NCBI GenBank assembly: GCA_937893125.1
Contig: CALBHW010000038.1
Coordinates: forward strand, 5,447 to 69,446
Direction: 5' to 3'
From: an uncultured Clostridia bacterium
GTDB lineage: Bacteria; Bacillota; Clostridia; Christensenellales; UBA1242
Length of the DNA stretch: 64,000 nt
In this document: piece after piece, positions 26,971 through 37,979 of the stretch
How positions within the stretch are numbered: position 1 is the first letter of the stretch
How the letters are laid out: each line of letters starts with the position of its first letter
The notes under the pieces: model-generated
The model's database searches: none
Seen by the model: only the letters and a program-made list of their open reading frames with translations
What the model was told of the DNA's origin: nothing
Translations under genes and position numbers: made by a program

Positions 26971-26998
26971 TTGAAAGAAGGATAATATATTATATAAT
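26971..26998 (+). promoter_or_regulatory. Probable promoter of the giant MBG lipoprotein gene
   Basis: TTGAAA (26971-26976) and TATAAT (26993-26998) are 16 bases apart. The rest of the 26802-27122 gap is AT-rich apart from the DnaA box. Confidence 0.5.
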
Positions 26999-27122
26999 AT
27001 ATTTGTACTAAAATAACATTATTATATGGAAATGTTTGCTTTTTTATCATTTTGTAATTAGCGTTTACAAATTAGTGAACAAAATGTGTGTTATAAAAAA
27101 GTCTAAGGAAAGATTAGAAAAA

Positions 27123-30100
27123 ATGAAAAAAATATTTAAAAGTTTTTGCATTATATCCTTTATTTTAGTTGCGTCACTTGTGGGCGTCGCTTGCTCGTGC
27201 AGTGAGCCAAAATTAAACGATATTGAACTTTCAATTTCGGATAGTTACGCCATTTTTGTGGGCGGAAATAAGGGCTATGTCGTTGAAAAAAAGGAAAATG
27301 AAACACCAATTATTCCAATTGAAGTTACTATGAACCCCGACTCATTTTCAAAAGAAGATTTGACTTGGTCGAGTGCTTATACGGATGTTGCGACCGTTAA
27401 CAATCGCGGGGTTGTGACTTGTAGGTGGCCTAGCGCAGAAGATAAAACGACCACAATAACCGCAACATATAACAAAGGTGACAACCAAAAATCTACATCT
27501 ATTTTGCTTACAGTCACATCAAAACAACTCCCTAAGTTTGAAAACAAAACCGCTACAATAACCTACGCGGGACGCGACCTAAAAGATAATTTTAAAGTTT
27601 TAAATGGTGAAGAATATGTAAACGGTTTTTCCTATCATTATTTTGACCTTGAAAGCGGGCTTGAAGTGAATGAAATCCTTTCTTGTGGACGCTACCGCAT
27701 TATTTTTTCTAGTGACGCGGACAACCTTGAATATGCAAGAATGACCGTCGAAGTGACGCCTTTTGTCTTAAATCTCACCGCAAAATCTGGAACAAGTACA
27801 TATGGAAAGACGCTTGAAAATGGTTTTTATAATACTTATAACGACGAAATTATTTCAACCTACGGCGAAAATATTTTAGGTGGGGTTGGTGTAGACTCTA
27901 ATGCGAGCCTAGGCAAAATGGTTTATGTAACAAACGCAACGCGATCCTCTCGTGTTGGGGGAGATTATTATACTGACATTGCCTACCACCTTGACAACGA
28001 AAATTACACGATTTTAGCTACGCGTTCAACATATGTTATTACAAAAAGAGCGGTCGTGATGCTTATTGAAAGCCAAACGAACTTGACATACGGCGACAAG
28101 GCGGTCGAAAAAATGTTTGTTTTGTACGACTATGACGAGTACAAGGCAAATAACGACAGTTTGACGGGGCTTCAACCACTTGACAACTCAATTATAAATT
28201 ACAAAAACGATGTCACAGCGCCAGCGTCCTACGAGTACACTCAAAACGGGCAACCAAAAGCACTTAATGAATATGGATTTTTGGATGCGGGAAGTTACGA
28301 AATAGGATACACTAGTGTCGGCGTCGGGGTGAACCTTGCCGAAATCACGGTTATTCTTCCTGGTCGACTTGTCATAAATAAAAAGCAAGCAACCATTGCG
28401 CCACACAATCTTAAAAAAGCGTACGGCACGGACGATATAGAAATTACATATGACACAAATGACATTTTAAAAAAGGAAGAAATTATCGATTTCCTTTATG
28501 TCGACTATAAAAGCAGTGTTTATGTGGGGAGCGAATTTGACCTTGGCATAAACAACAGAAAAGCGCCAGCGGGCGTCTACAACTACGCGATTGACAACTT
28601 AAAAAACAAAAACTATACATTTGAACTCGACGAACGCGCGCAACCAACATACGCTGACGCTTCAACCCGTCTTGCGTTTACTGTCGAAAAATGTGACGTT
28701 GTTTTGAATTTCGCCGACCAAGAATTTGACTACGCAAAACCACAAAACGAGTCCGACCACACCGTGAGTTATTTCCCCGACCCATCGGCAGATTTTATTG
28801 TAAACCTTTCTTCAGTCTCAGTCGCGGGGACGGAAGTCGCGAACTTCAAGGGCGAAAATTTCGAAAGTTATGGCGCGGTTTTGCTCCCATCTGGTGACGA
28901 ATTTTCATTCGGAATTAAACTTACTGACAATCCACATTCAACCCACTTTGTAGGGTATTTTGCGACGCTTGACAAGACAAAAATTTCCTTTACAAATGGA
29001 AGCGTGGACAATTACAACATCACCCTTCCTGATTTTGAAGTAAATTTAAACAAGGTCGTTATCACAATCACACCAAACGCGACCGAGCGCGAATCTTTTA
29101 AAATTTACGACGCGATTGCGGGGACGGACGCCACAATTTCAAACTTTTTGTCGAAATTTGTCTTATCAAATGGTGACGACATTTCAGAATATTTAAACTC
29201 TGACAGCGAAGTCTTGTCCCTTAAAACTATTGACGACAAATATTATTTTACGGGTGACGACAACACCGAAAAAAGGGTCGACAAAATAAAAGACGCGGGA
29301 AAATATAGGGTTTTACTTTCGTCAAATATGAGTTTTCTTCAAGGAAAAGAATTCGTTGATTTTATACTCGACGACTCAAAATTGTACTATTTTACAATTG
29401 AAAAAATGGACATAATCATTAGACCTGACGCGGGGCAAGCAAAGGTCTATTGTGACACTGAGCCAGCCCTACTTTACACGGAAGATTCGTCTACAATTGT
29501 TCCTGCTAGCGAAGACAGTTTGATAAAAACGGGCGCTCTTGAAAGAGAAAAAGGCGAAGATGTGGGTAGGTACCAAATTTCGCTTGGAACTCTTAGTTAC
29601 GGCTCAAATTATCTTTTGAAACTAAACGAAACAAAAGAATATTTTGAAATCACGACAAGAAAAGTTACCGTCAAACCATATTCTTATACTGTTACTTACG
29701 GCGATAGAAAACAACAAAACATTGCCTATAACTCATATGTCGAAGGCTCTTATGATGAAAATCTTTTTGTTAGACCTACCTTTACGGGCGAGTTTAAGTT
29801 GCAATTTAATGGGACAGACATCGCAAAAATTAACGGACTTTATCCAGTTACGGTCGACACAAAAGGGAATGCTCTTCCATACACGATTGCACAAGGCACT
29901 TTTGGACTTTCAAACACCAACTATGAACTCGTTTTTGATAAAACAGCGACTTATATGGTCGAGCAAAGAGAACTCAACATTGACTTAGTTGCCAGTTTGT
30001 ATGATGACAAAACAAAAGAGCCTGAAACGGGCATTTTACTAAATTATGCGCTTTCAACACCGCTTGCGGATAGTGCCGAGAAACTAGAAATTAAAGCAAA

Positions 30101-33100
30101 AGAGTACGCAAAAGGAACTGACACATATTATATTGAGGACCTGTCAAAACTTGACATTTTGCTCACCGTTAGTGGCGTTGACATCAAAAGTTGCTATAAA
30201 ATTACCTTAGGGCAAAATGTTGTTTATACAATAGACAAAGAAATTATTGATTTTAGGATTATTTTGAAGGAAAATCCGCTCAATCAATCAATTGAAACAA
30301 CTTTCGACGGCACGAGCAAGGAAAGCCTTTTTGAACTCACGATTGCGACGAAAGATTACGAATTTGCAAGTGACGACGACGGAAATTCGTCAAAATATAG
30401 CCTTGTTTTCACCAATTCTTCCGTGAAAACATCAACTCCAACAAATGTAGGTAGTTTTACTGTTGGTGTCGAACTTTTAACTGGCGACCAAATCGTTGTT
30501 AAAAGAAAAGGCTCGGAAACGCCAATTGTTTTTACTTCTTTTAATAAGGTCGAAAATAACTATGTTGCTACCCTTTCTCAAAAAGGATTTTTGACGATAA
30601 ACAAAGCGCAAATTACGGTTGACGAAAGTTTGCTTGCCTTTGAAAGAGACATAATGTTTTCTGACACATTAGGCAAATTACCAAATATTTTGACAAAAAA
30701 TGACGGAAAAAGTGTTTTTTCGGGCGTAAATGGCACGGAAATAACCCTTAAAAAGTTTGACGGCGGGCGAAATTATGAATTTAGGCACGCGCCAACATCT
30801 ATTGAAATGTTATCTGCTAACACCACTCACCTTATAACCGTAACAGTCACTGTTGCGGGAACGGACGGGAACGCAGACCTAAATTACGAACCATTAACTG
30901 TCGATGTGCCTTTAAATGTTCTTCCAAAAGAAGTTACGCTTTCAAATAGTGATGTCACATTAAATTGTGACCAAGGCGAAGATTTGACTTACGACGGCTT
31001 ATCAAAATCTTTCTCACTTTACATTGATTCCGATTTAAAAAATTATCATTTTGAGTACAGTTATGTAAAACTTCTTGTTACATACGACAAGTCTGTCGCG
31101 GGAAAAATTCAAAAGTTTGTTTATGACGGCGCGACCGTCAAGCCTGTTATGAATGGTGACGAAATTGTCTTTTCTACAATTGAAGATTTGGGACGAACAA
31201 AACAACTTTCAATTGAGCGAGTAAACTATAACGCCCGCGAATATATTGTTTTAAATACGGGTGCGTCAACTCTCGACGCTTATTTAACAAGTGATACATC
31301 GACCACTCAAAACGCGGGATTTTATATTTGTGTTGCAAGCGTCGTCGCGGACAAGAATTACACGCTTAAATTCGAAGGCGGGCTTGAAACATTCCAACAA
31401 GTGAAATTTTCTAGATTTTTTGAGATAAAAAGGTCGGAAAATGTCGAAATAAGTAGTTGGAAACAAGATTTTTACTACGAAACGGTCTTTAATGTTACAT
31501 TGCCTGAGAATTTGCCTTTTGAATTTGTAATGGACCCAGACTACAAATCAAGTGCCGTTTTTTCGACCAGTGCCGAGGACGCTTGGGCGGAGAAAAACTA
31601 TATGCTCGATGTCGGGAATTACACAATAACTCTAACAATTGACGAAGAAAATTGCTATTTTACGACCGAACTTGGCTTTAATGTTATTGCGCGCGAAGCA
31701 AAGGTGTATTTTCCAGAAGGCGACAATAGTTACGAATATCAAGTTGTTGACGGAAAAGAAGTTGCTATTGATTCTTTCCTTCGCGGGGTGTACGCAACTT
31801 TTGTAAAGGGCGGGGTCGAAAACAAAGTTATGTATATTGACGATTCCGAAAAACGCTTTACATTTACCTTTTATAGCGTCGCTGACGAAGACAATGCTCT
31901 ACCTAGCGCACCTTCCGCAATTGGCGAATATTTTGTTATTGGAACATATGATTCGGACAACTTCTATGGCGAGACAAAATACAATTATAAGATAACGAAA
32001 AAGCGTTTTACGGGCGTCATAAATGCGACCGATAGGCTCGTCGATTACAACCCAGACTACACCGCAAAAGAGTTAAAATCTATCATTCAAAGTATGCTTA
32101 TTTGTGATATGTCGCTTGTTCAAGAAGTCAAAATTAGAGATGTTTTGGGAGATAGAATACTTGATTTTGACACAGAAGATTGGGTTAGCGAATTCGTCGA
32201 CTGCGCGTCTCCAAAGAAAATAAAATTTATCATAATTTTTAAAGACCCAACAATTGCAAATAGAGAAGATGTGGGTGCTGAACTAACATTCAAAAAAATA
32301 AGCATAACAAGCGACCTTTTGTCCCCAGCGGACGACGATGCGTCTTACACTTATTCGGGGAATGCGGTGTATAAGGAACTTAATTTCCGCGGGGCGTCCC
32401 TTGCGCCAAACAAAAAAGGCGGGACGGAAGAGAGTATCCTTGACGGACAATACACTATTATTTACGGCAAGAAAAAGGGAACAGAGTATGATACAAGTTA
32501 TGTCACTGTAAACGACCGCTTAGGCAACTTGATTTTTGTTTTAAAATACAATTATTATGTCGAAAACGCGTTGGGCGAGTTCGAAAAAATGGATGGCATT
32601 TTCCCAATTTCGCCAAATGTCGTGCAAGTGGACGGCGAAAGAGTGATAAAGAGTTATAAGGTCGAATATTTTATCGAAAGTTCGGGCTCAAATTATTTGA
32701 CGAGCGTTTCTTTAAAAGAAAGGACATTTATAATTGCAAAAACGACCGACCTTGGCATTTTTGTCAAAAATTATTCGACAACTTACACGGGGTCAGACCT
32801 TTCAAATCTCTTTAATGAGTCGCTCATTGAAGTGACAAATTCGCTTGGAAAACCAGTCAATTTTAGGTTGTTTAAAAAGACAAATGACTTATCAACGGGC
32901 GTTTACAACGAAAACAACGGAATTTGCCTTGTTTATTCAATCAAAAAAGACGGCTATGAAATGGCGCGAATTGTGGACGCGGGCGAGTATAGAATAAGGG
33001 TTGCGCTGATGTATTTCTCGACCTTTAAACCACAAAACTATTTTGGGTCACTAAATCTAAACGGAACAAAATATACTGCTGAACAAATCGTCGAGCGCGG

Positions 33101-33482
33101 AGCGGACAGTGATGTAACTTATGCTGTTGGTGTTGAAATAAAGTTTACTGTCGAAAAAGCGTCCTTTCCTTATTTGCTTGAAAATATTGACGAGTTTGTG
33201 ACGGGGTCAAACTATCGCGTCATTCAAAGAGAAGTCGACGGCGCATTAAAAACAATTGTCGAAATCGCAAGTTACGGCGCGTTTTCTTTAAACGAAACAG
33301 CGTCAAAGAATTTTGACCTTACCTTCTCAAAAGGAAACAAAAGTTATTCAAATTTTGACGACCTAGTTGTTGACGGCGACTACACAGATTTCTACTTTGA
33401 CTTAATTTGCGCGTCGGGTAACTTCCAATCAAGCGAAAGATTTGTTATCCGTAAATATGCTGGTGCATTACCAGAAAATTAA
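27123..33482 (+). CDS. Giant MBG-repeat surface lipoprotein
   Basis: This 2119-residue protein begins with a lipoprotein signal (basic MKKIFK, a hydrophobic stretch, then VGVAC with Cys24 as the lipidated residue). It then has a bacterial Ig-like segment (about 35-135, with WSSAYTDVATVNNRGVVTC) and many MBG-type repeats marked by YG turns (TYGK near 226, TYGD near 323, AYGT near 433, TYGD near 859) and N.NY and AGxYxI motifs. It has no LPXTG motif or C-terminal membrane segment, so it is anchored only by its N-terminal lipid. Such repeats form long fibres or adhesive stalks; no enzymatic domain was seen. The start follows AAGGA; an upstream ATG at 27036 would break the signal peptide. Confidence 0.78.
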   Translation: MKKIFKSFCIISFILVASLVGVACSCSEPKLNDIELSISDSYAIFVGGNKGYVVEKKENETPIIPIEVTMNPDSFSKEDLTWSSAYTDVATVNNRGVVTCRWPSAEDKTTTITATYNKGDNQKSTSILLTVTSKQLPKFENKTATITYAGRDLKDNFKVLNGEEYVNGFSYHYFDLESGLEVNEILSCGRYRIIFSSDADNLEYARMTVEVTPFVLNLTAKSGTSTYGKTLENGFYNTYNDEIISTYGENILGGVGVDSNASLGKMVYVTNATRSSRVGGDYYTDIAYHLDNENYTILATRSTYVITKRAVVMLIESQTNLTYGDKAVEKMFVLYDYDEYKANNDSLTGLQPLDNSIINYKNDVTAPASYEYTQNGQPKALNEYGFLDAGSYEIGYTSVGVGVNLAEITVILPGRLVINKKQATIAPHNLKKAYGTDDIEITYDTNDILKKEEIIDFLYVDYKSSVYVGSEFDLGINNRKAPAGVYNYAIDNLKNKNYTFELDERAQPTYADASTRLAFTVEKCDVVLNFADQEFDYAKPQNESDHTVSYFPDPSADFIVNLSSVSVAGTEVANFKGENFESYGAVLLPSGDEFSFGIKLTDNPHSTHFVGYFATLDKTKISFTNGSVDNYNITLPDFEVNLNKVVITITPNATERESFKIYDAIAGTDATISNFLSKFVLSNGDDISEYLNSDSEVLSLKTIDDKYYFTGDDNTEKRVDKIKDAGKYRVLLSSNMSFLQGKEFVDFILDDSKLYYFTIEKMDIIIRPDAGQAKVYCDTEPALLYTEDSSTIVPASEDSLIKTGALEREKGEDVGRYQISLGTLSYGSNYLLKLNETKEYFEITTRKVTVKPYSYTVTYGDRKQQNIAYNSYVEGSYDENLFVRPTFTGEFKLQFNGTDIAKINGLYPVTVDTKGNALPYTIAQGTFGLSNTNYELVFDKTATYMVEQRELNIDLVASLYDDKTKEPETGILLNYALSTPLADSAEKLEIKAKEYAKGTDTYYIEDLSKLDILLTVSGVDIKSCYKITLGQNVVYTIDKEIIDFRIILKENPLNQSIETTFDGTSKESLFELTIATKDYEFASDDDGNSSKYSLVFTNSSVKTSTPTNVGSFTVGVELLTGDQIVVKRKGSETPIVFTSFNKVENNYVATLSQKGFLTINKAQITVDESLLAFERDIMFSDTLGKLPNILTKNDGKSVFSGVNGTEITLKKFDGGRNYEFRHAPTSIEMLSANTTHLITVTVTVAGTDGNADLNYEPLTVDVPLNVLPKEVTLSNSDVTLNCDQGEDLTYDGLSKSFSLYIDSDLKNYHFEYSYVKLLVTYDKSVAGKIQKFVYDGATVKPVMNGDEIVFSTIEDLGRTKQLSIERVNYNAREYIVLNTGASTLDAYLTSDTSTTQNAGFYICVASVVADKNYTLKFEGGLETFQQVKFSRFFEIKRSENVEISSWKQDFYYETVFNVTLPENLPFEFVMDPDYKSSAVFSTSAEDAWAEKNYMLDVGNYTITLTIDEENCYFTTELGFNVIAREAKVYFPEGDNSYEYQVVDGKEVAIDSFLRGVYATFVKGGVENKVMYIDDSEKRFTFTFYSVADEDNALPSAPSAIGEYFVIGTYDSDNFYGETKYNYKITKKRFTGVINATDRLVDYNPDYTAKELKSIIQSMLICDMSLVQEVKIRDVLGDRILDFDTEDWVSEFVDCASPKKIKFIIIFKDPTIANREDVGAELTFKKISITSDLLSPADDDASYTYSGNAVYKELNFRGASLAPNKKGGTEESILDGQYTIIYGKKKGTEYDTSYVTVNDRLGNLIFVLKYNYYVENALGEFEKMDGIFPISPNVVQVDGERVIKSYKVEYFIESSGSNYLTSVSLKERTFIIAKTTDLGIFVKNYSTTYTGSDLSNLFNESLIEVTNSLGKPVNFRLFKKTNDLSTGVYNENNGICLVYSIKKDGYEMARIVDAGEYRIRVALMYFSTFKPQNYFGSLNLNGTKYTAEQIVERGADSDVTYAVGVEIKFTVEKASFPYLLENIDEFVTGSNYRVIQREVDGALKTIVEIASYGAFSLNETASKNFDLTFSKGNKSYSNFDDLVVDGDYTDFYFDLICASGNFQSSERFVIRKYAGALPEN

Positions 33483-33497
33483 GAGTTTAAAAATACT

Positions 33498-33540
33498 AAA
33501 ACAAGGCAAAATTACATATATTTTGCCTTGTTTTTATTTT
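33498..33540. terminator. Bidirectional terminator
   Basis: A 13-bp AACAAGGCAAAAT/ATTTTGCCTTGTT hairpin is flanked by A residues upstream and T residues downstream. It lies between the convergent MBG lipoprotein and rpmE genes. Confidence 0.85.
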
Positions 33541-33600
33541 GCAAAAAAAAGAGCGGATTTTGAGTCCGTTCTTTTGTTTGTGCTTTTGAGTAGCAAAAGA

Positions 33601-33804
33601 TTACAAATTGTGTCTTTTTTGGAATTTTTCAACCTTTCCGCTAGCGTCAACAATCTTTTGTTTGCCAGTGAAGAATGGGTGACATTTGCTACAAATATCA
33701 ATTTTAAGTGTTTCGCCTGGTTTTGTCGACTTTGTGACAAATTTTTCTCCGCAAGCGCAAACAACTTCAACATCATGATAATTTGGTTGGATTTCTTTGT
33801 TCAT
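33601..33804 (-). CDS. rpmE: 50S ribosomal protein L31
   Basis: The 67-residue protein is the zinc-binding (C+) form of L31: a VCAC motif near residue 16 pairs with CSKC near 38-41, followed by [23 protein letters not shown], the family hallmark. It sits on the large subunit bridging to the small one. AGGAGGC precedes the start. The C+ form is usual when zinc is available. It is a stand-alone gene inserted between two giant surface-protein genes. Confidence 0.96.
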   Translation of the reverse strand: MNKEIQPNYHDVEVVCACGEKFVTKSTKPGETLKIDICSKCHPFFTGKQKIVDASGKVEKFQKRHNL

Positions 33805-34365
33805 TTTTTTGCCTCCTGTAACCTTTAAGTTCTATTCTAACGCCTAGTATAACTTATTGTGCAATTTTAGTCAATGTTTTTTTAGCGTTCGCGCAAAAAT
33901 ATTTTTTAGATACCTTTTATTATGTGTGAAAGCTATTTTGTTTGGAAATAATTATCGTGAGAGAGTGAAAACTCCTTAATTAGCCAAATAGTCATTCTTT
34001 TAGAAAGTAGTTAATAAATTTGCGTTAATTTTAAAAATAATTGTTTATTATCTCTTTTTTACTAAAATAAAGGTAAAATAGCGTGTAATGAAAAATTTTT
34101 TTGACCTTTTTGAAACGCCCCAAAAAAGGTTTTAAAATTTGCTATACTTTGTTTGACAAAAAAAAATAAAAAATATATCATTAAAATGTAGAAAAGTAGG
34201 GTGGGGCTGGGCTTTTTTAAAAGGCAAAAAATGTTTAATTTTTATTATCATAAATAACAAATTTTTTGCAAAAAATTTCACATTTTTTTAAAAAAATATC
34301 AATTATTTTTTTAGAAAAAACACAAAATTTATTTGTTATTTATTGACAAATTTTTAGGAGTTTTT
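33805..34365. other. Long AT-rich intergenic region
   Basis: These 560 bases separate the divergent rpmE and SHOCT-protein genes. A TTGACA at 34153-34158 has no good -10 partner. No gene, repeat or RNA could be supported. Confidence 0.4.
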
Positions 34366-35298
34366 ATGAAAAAAGGCACTCTTATTTTTAGCGGGATTTT
34401 AACCCTAATTTTTTCGGTTTTTTTGCTCGCAATTTCGGTTTTAATGCTCGGCGTTAAACTTAACTTAGACTTTATAACAAATTTACTTAATGTGGATTTT
34501 TTAGCAAAAACAGTGGCTGTTTGTTCGCTGATTTTCATTACGCCAGTGGCTTCTTTTTTGCCTGATAACGCGGATTTAATAGGGACAATCTTAGTTGGAC
34601 TTCTTGTTGCGTACAGCGTGTTTTCTTTGGTGTCTAGCATTGTTCAACTTGCAAACACTAAAAAAGAGGAAGAAAAACTTGTTAAAGCAAAAAAACTTAG
34701 TAAAGTTGCCGACATTTTTAGAATAATTTTTTGCGTATTTATTTTGCTTTTTATAATTTTAAGTTTTGTAAAAGAAGATGTTAAAAACGCAAGTAGCACC
34801 GTCGCGTCAGAACTTAATTTTGAATATATAAACCTTATTGTTTCTGTTGCGCTTTTGATTTTGGGCGTCTTGTCTTTTGTTTTGCCTATGGTGGCGTACA
34901 AGAATGTGGGCAAAAATGCGGGCGAACAAAATATGCAAGGGCAGAACGCACAAGGTCAATATGTAGGAAACGCGCAAGACGGAAATTATGCTGGACAATA
35001 TGTCGGCTCTGAATATCAAGGCGGGCAATATAATTATGACGCGCCAATGGGGAGACAAGACCAATATTACGCATATAATGACACTCAACCTATCAATCCA
35101 AACGACCTTATAAACGATCAAACGCAACAAGGCGGAATGTTTAATCTTGTCCCAGGTCAAGACGGGATTCCGCAAAACATCACACAAAAGGGACTTGAAG
35201 ACTTGGCGAGATTAGAGAGATTGCGAGCTAGTGGCGCAATTGACGATAGAAATTACTACGCTTTAAAACAAAAAATTTGTTCAACCAACCTTGGCTAA
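34366..35298 (+). CDS. Membrane protein with Q/N/G/Y-rich linker and C-terminal SHOCT domain
   Basis: The 310-residue protein has four membrane helices in its first 185 residues. A low-complexity linker rich in Gln, Asn, Gly and Tyr follows (about 188-240, repeats of GQ, YVG and QYAY type), and then a C-terminal helix-turn-helix of about 30 residues, EDLARLERLRASGAIDDRNYYALKQKI, that matches the SHOCT domain. SHOCT is a short oligomerisation or interaction module found at protein ends. TAGGAG precedes the start at 34366. The function is unknown; the linker is prion-like in composition. Confidence 0.7.
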   Translation: MKKGTLIFSGILTLIFSVFLLAISVLMLGVKLNLDFITNLLNVDFLAKTVAVCSLIFITPVASFLPDNADLIGTILVGLLVAYSVFSLVSSIVQLANTKKEEEKLVKAKKLSKVADIFRIIFCVFILLFIILSFVKEDVKNASSTVASELNFEYINLIVSVALLILGVLSFVLPMVAYKNVGKNAGEQNMQGQNAQGQYVGNAQDGNYAGQYVGSEYQGGQYNYDAPMGRQDQYYAYNDTQPINPNDLINDQTQQGGMFNLVPGQDGIPQNITQKGLEDLARLERLRASGAIDDRNYYALKQKICSTNLG

Positions 35299-35537
35299 TT
35301 TTTAAAGTTTAAAACTAAAAATTTGTTTTAACCATTTTTGTAGGGTTTTGTATAGTTTAGTGAAAAACAAAAAAGTAGTAAAAAATATTATTTTAAGTGG
35401 TTTTAATGTTAAAAATACTTAAAAACATATAAGAATAAGGCTAAAACCTTTAAAGACAAGGCTAAAACATATAAAAATTAGAAGAAACATTTAAAAATTG
35501 ACAAAAAAATTTAAGATAAGAAGAAAAAGGAGCAGTT

Positions 35538-37943
35538 ATGCTGACAAAAGAAAAGAAATTTAGAAATGTACTTTTGTACGCATTTTGTGCGCTTGTTGTG
35601 GGTGTTATTGCCATTTTTACTGGAAACAACTTGGCGCTTGCAAGTAGTGTCACGGGAAATAATAGTGTTGTAACTTTCAGCTTTTCTTCTCTTGATTTGA
35701 CGGAAGAAGCGGGGAGTTTCAGTGGCGAATATGACGGAACATTTCACAACCTTGTAGCGACTTTAACTTACGACGAAACAGCGACAAATTATCAATGGAT
35801 ATTAAAAACAAATGACGGTGAAAGTGTTGTTGACGCGGGATTTATTTCAAATGATTTGAGTGCAAAAACGACCACTCTCAAAATTAAAAATGTCGCGGAG
35901 TCGGGCGCTTATTATATAAAGGTTTTAAATGGTGACACTGTCGTTGACTTTTCGTCCGCTGTAAACATTTCCATTTTGCCAAAAACAATAAATTTAAGAA
36001 TTACATCTGTCGTGTCGCGCGTCTTTAACGGCACAAACAAAGTTGAAATGACAAATGATTTTCGTGCGGATATGTTAGCAACTAATGATAGTTCTACAAT
36101 ATCATCGACGGGGCTTTTGCCTTCAATCGACGCGGGCGAAAATATTTACATAAAAGACGTTACACACACTTTTTCTGACGCGACTTTGGCGGACAACTAT
36201 AACATTGTGACGACTTTTGATTGCAGTAGGCTTGTAAATATTTCGAAAAAGCCAGTTATTGTGGAATTTGAAGACCTTAAAGAGTTACCAGTTGAAAAAG
36301 GCGCTTTTGTCGCGGATTACAACGGCAAAATTAGAAATGATTTTCTTAGCGCATATTATAAGGATATAAATAACAATGTTGTCGAAGTCAAAACGGAAAG
36401 CGTTTTTTTAAAAGGCGCTGTTTATTTAAAAAGTGAAATTTTAAACGCGGGAAGTTATGAAATAAGGGTAATTAAGCAAGACTCGGACAAAAACTATGTT
36501 TTTATGTACAGTGAAACGCAAGAACTCGGTGCTTTGAGTTTAAATATTAAGAAAATCGCACCTACTTTTAGGTTTTTAAAACAAGAATTTGTTTATACAG
36601 GTTACGAGCAAGATTTGGCTGATTTTGTCGAAATCGTAGCGCCAAAAAATACTAAAAAAACCGACGAAAACGGGAATGTTTATTACACGACCGAACAAGA
36701 AATTGTTTTTACAAATAGTGGCTCGTCAATCGTTGGCAGTAAGTTTACGACATATAATGAAGGTCTGGCTTTGAGTCAAAGCAATCGTTTTGCAGTGCTA
36801 GAAAGTGATAATTATCTTGCGTCTGAGCAACGATTTGTTTTTACACTCGCGAAAGCCGAACCTATTTTTGATTTGAGCGGGCTTGTCACTGAGTATACTT
36901 TCACGGGCGAAAAAATAAATATTTCGGGCGTTACAGTGTCGTCAAATCAAACAATCTCGCAAGACCAAAACATTGTAAATGTTGGAACTTACGAAAATGT
37001 GAGATTGTCGGTTGCTGAAAACGATAATTTTGCGTCAAAGAGTTGTAATGTTACTATTCGCGTCGTGCCAGCGGTAATTGATGTGAGCGGGTATATTTGG
37101 AACACACCACTTGAAATGACTTATAGGGGAGATAGGGAACAAGATTATTACACGTTGTCACTAATAAATGTTAATGATAGTATTGTTGATATTTCCTATC
37201 AAAACAACCGCCAAAAGAACGCAGGCAAATATCTTGCGACTGCAACGGCGACTTTAAAAAATGGTGTGACAAATTATTCCTTAAAGGGAACAATTGCGCC
37301 ACTTTTCTTTGAAATTCACAAAAGGGCGATAGAAAAGCCAACGCTTAGCGTTTCGTCAATTTTCACATACGACGGCGAAGAAAAGGAACTTGCTCTTTCG
37401 TCATCAATGAACGAAATTTTCTACCATTTCACACAAAATAACGGCAAAAATGCGGGCAATTATGTCTCAATTGTTGCTTTGAATGATAAAAACAACCTTT
37501 CGTGGGCGGACGGCTCATCGGACGACTTAAAATTTAATTGGACGATAAAAAAGAGAATTGTCACGGTTGATAGTTATAAGACTGTGCTTATCTATAACGG
37601 GCTAGAACAAAGTTTGAAAGTGAGAGAAAACAACCTATATTATGCCGTAAGCGAAAGCGCGATTGATGTTGGAAATTATAAGACCATTCTTATCTTGAAA
37701 GACAAGGAAAATTACGCGTTTGACGAAATGGGCGCAAGTGAATATGTCGTCAACTGGAAAATTACGGGCGACAAACAAACTGCGGGTGTTCCAATCGTCG
37801 CGATTATTCTTGTAACTCTTGTCGTTGGCGGGCTGGGCGTATATTTGACTCTTCACTATACGGCTGTTGCAAAAGAAAAGAAAGAAAGAAGAAAACGCCT
37901 TGAACAAAAAATGGCAAAAGAAAGAAAAAATAAAGTAACATAG
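35538..37943 (+). CDS. MBG-repeat surface protein with C-terminal membrane anchor
   Basis: This 801-residue protein has a signal peptide (about 10-36, ending NLALAS), repeated MBG-like units marked by FNGT, VYTGYEQD, TFTGEK, TYRGD and TYDGEEK turns followed by AGxY strands, and a C-terminal membrane helix (about 750-773) with a very basic tail of about 27 residues. The anchor resembles sortase-independent membrane anchoring; no LPXTG is visible. Its repeats are related in style to those of the 2119-residue lipoprotein 2 kb upstream. AAAAAGGAG precedes the start. Confidence 0.78.
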   Translation: MLTKEKKFRNVLLYAFCALVVGVIAIFTGNNLALASSVTGNNSVVTFSFSSLDLTEEAGSFSGEYDGTFHNLVATLTYDETATNYQWILKTNDGESVVDAGFISNDLSAKTTTLKIKNVAESGAYYIKVLNGDTVVDFSSAVNISILPKTINLRITSVVSRVFNGTNKVEMTNDFRADMLATNDSSTISSTGLLPSIDAGENIYIKDVTHTFSDATLADNYNIVTTFDCSRLVNISKKPVIVEFEDLKELPVEKGAFVADYNGKIRNDFLSAYYKDINNNVVEVKTESVFLKGAVYLKSEILNAGSYEIRVIKQDSDKNYVFMYSETQELGALSLNIKKIAPTFRFLKQEFVYTGYEQDLADFVEIVAPKNTKKTDENGNVYYTTEQEIVFTNSGSSIVGSKFTTYNEGLALSQSNRFAVLESDNYLASEQRFVFTLAKAEPIFDLSGLVTEYTFTGEKINISGVTVSSNQTISQDQNIVNVGTYENVRLSVAENDNFASKSCNVTIRVVPAVIDVSGYIWNTPLEMTYRGDREQDYYTLSLINVNDSIVDISYQNNRQKNAGKYLATATATLKNGVTNYSLKGTIAPLFFEIHKRAIEKPTLSVSSIFTYDGEEKELALSSSMNEIFYHFTQNNGKNAGNYVSIVALNDKNNLSWADGSSDDLKFNWTIKKRIVTVDSYKTVLIYNGLEQSLKVRENNLYYAVSESAIDVGNYKTILILKDKENYAFDEMGASEYVVNWKITGDKQTAGVPIVAIILVTLVVGGLGVYLTLHYTAVAKEKKERRKRLEQKMAKERKNKVT

Positions 37944-37951
37944 TAGAATTT

Positions 37952-37979
37952 TTAAAGAGAGATTTAGGTCTCTCTTTTT
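37952..37979 (+). terminator. Rho-independent terminator
   Basis: AAAGAGAGA pairs with TCTCTCTTT around a short loop, with a T run, just after the MBG gene. The 37980-38208 spacer is T-rich and holds no gene that I can support. Confidence 0.75.

Noticed and set aside
33442..33828. A 128-codon frame antisense to rpmE
   Set aside because: It spans the terminator and the complement of the L31 gene; the L31 assignment is unambiguous.
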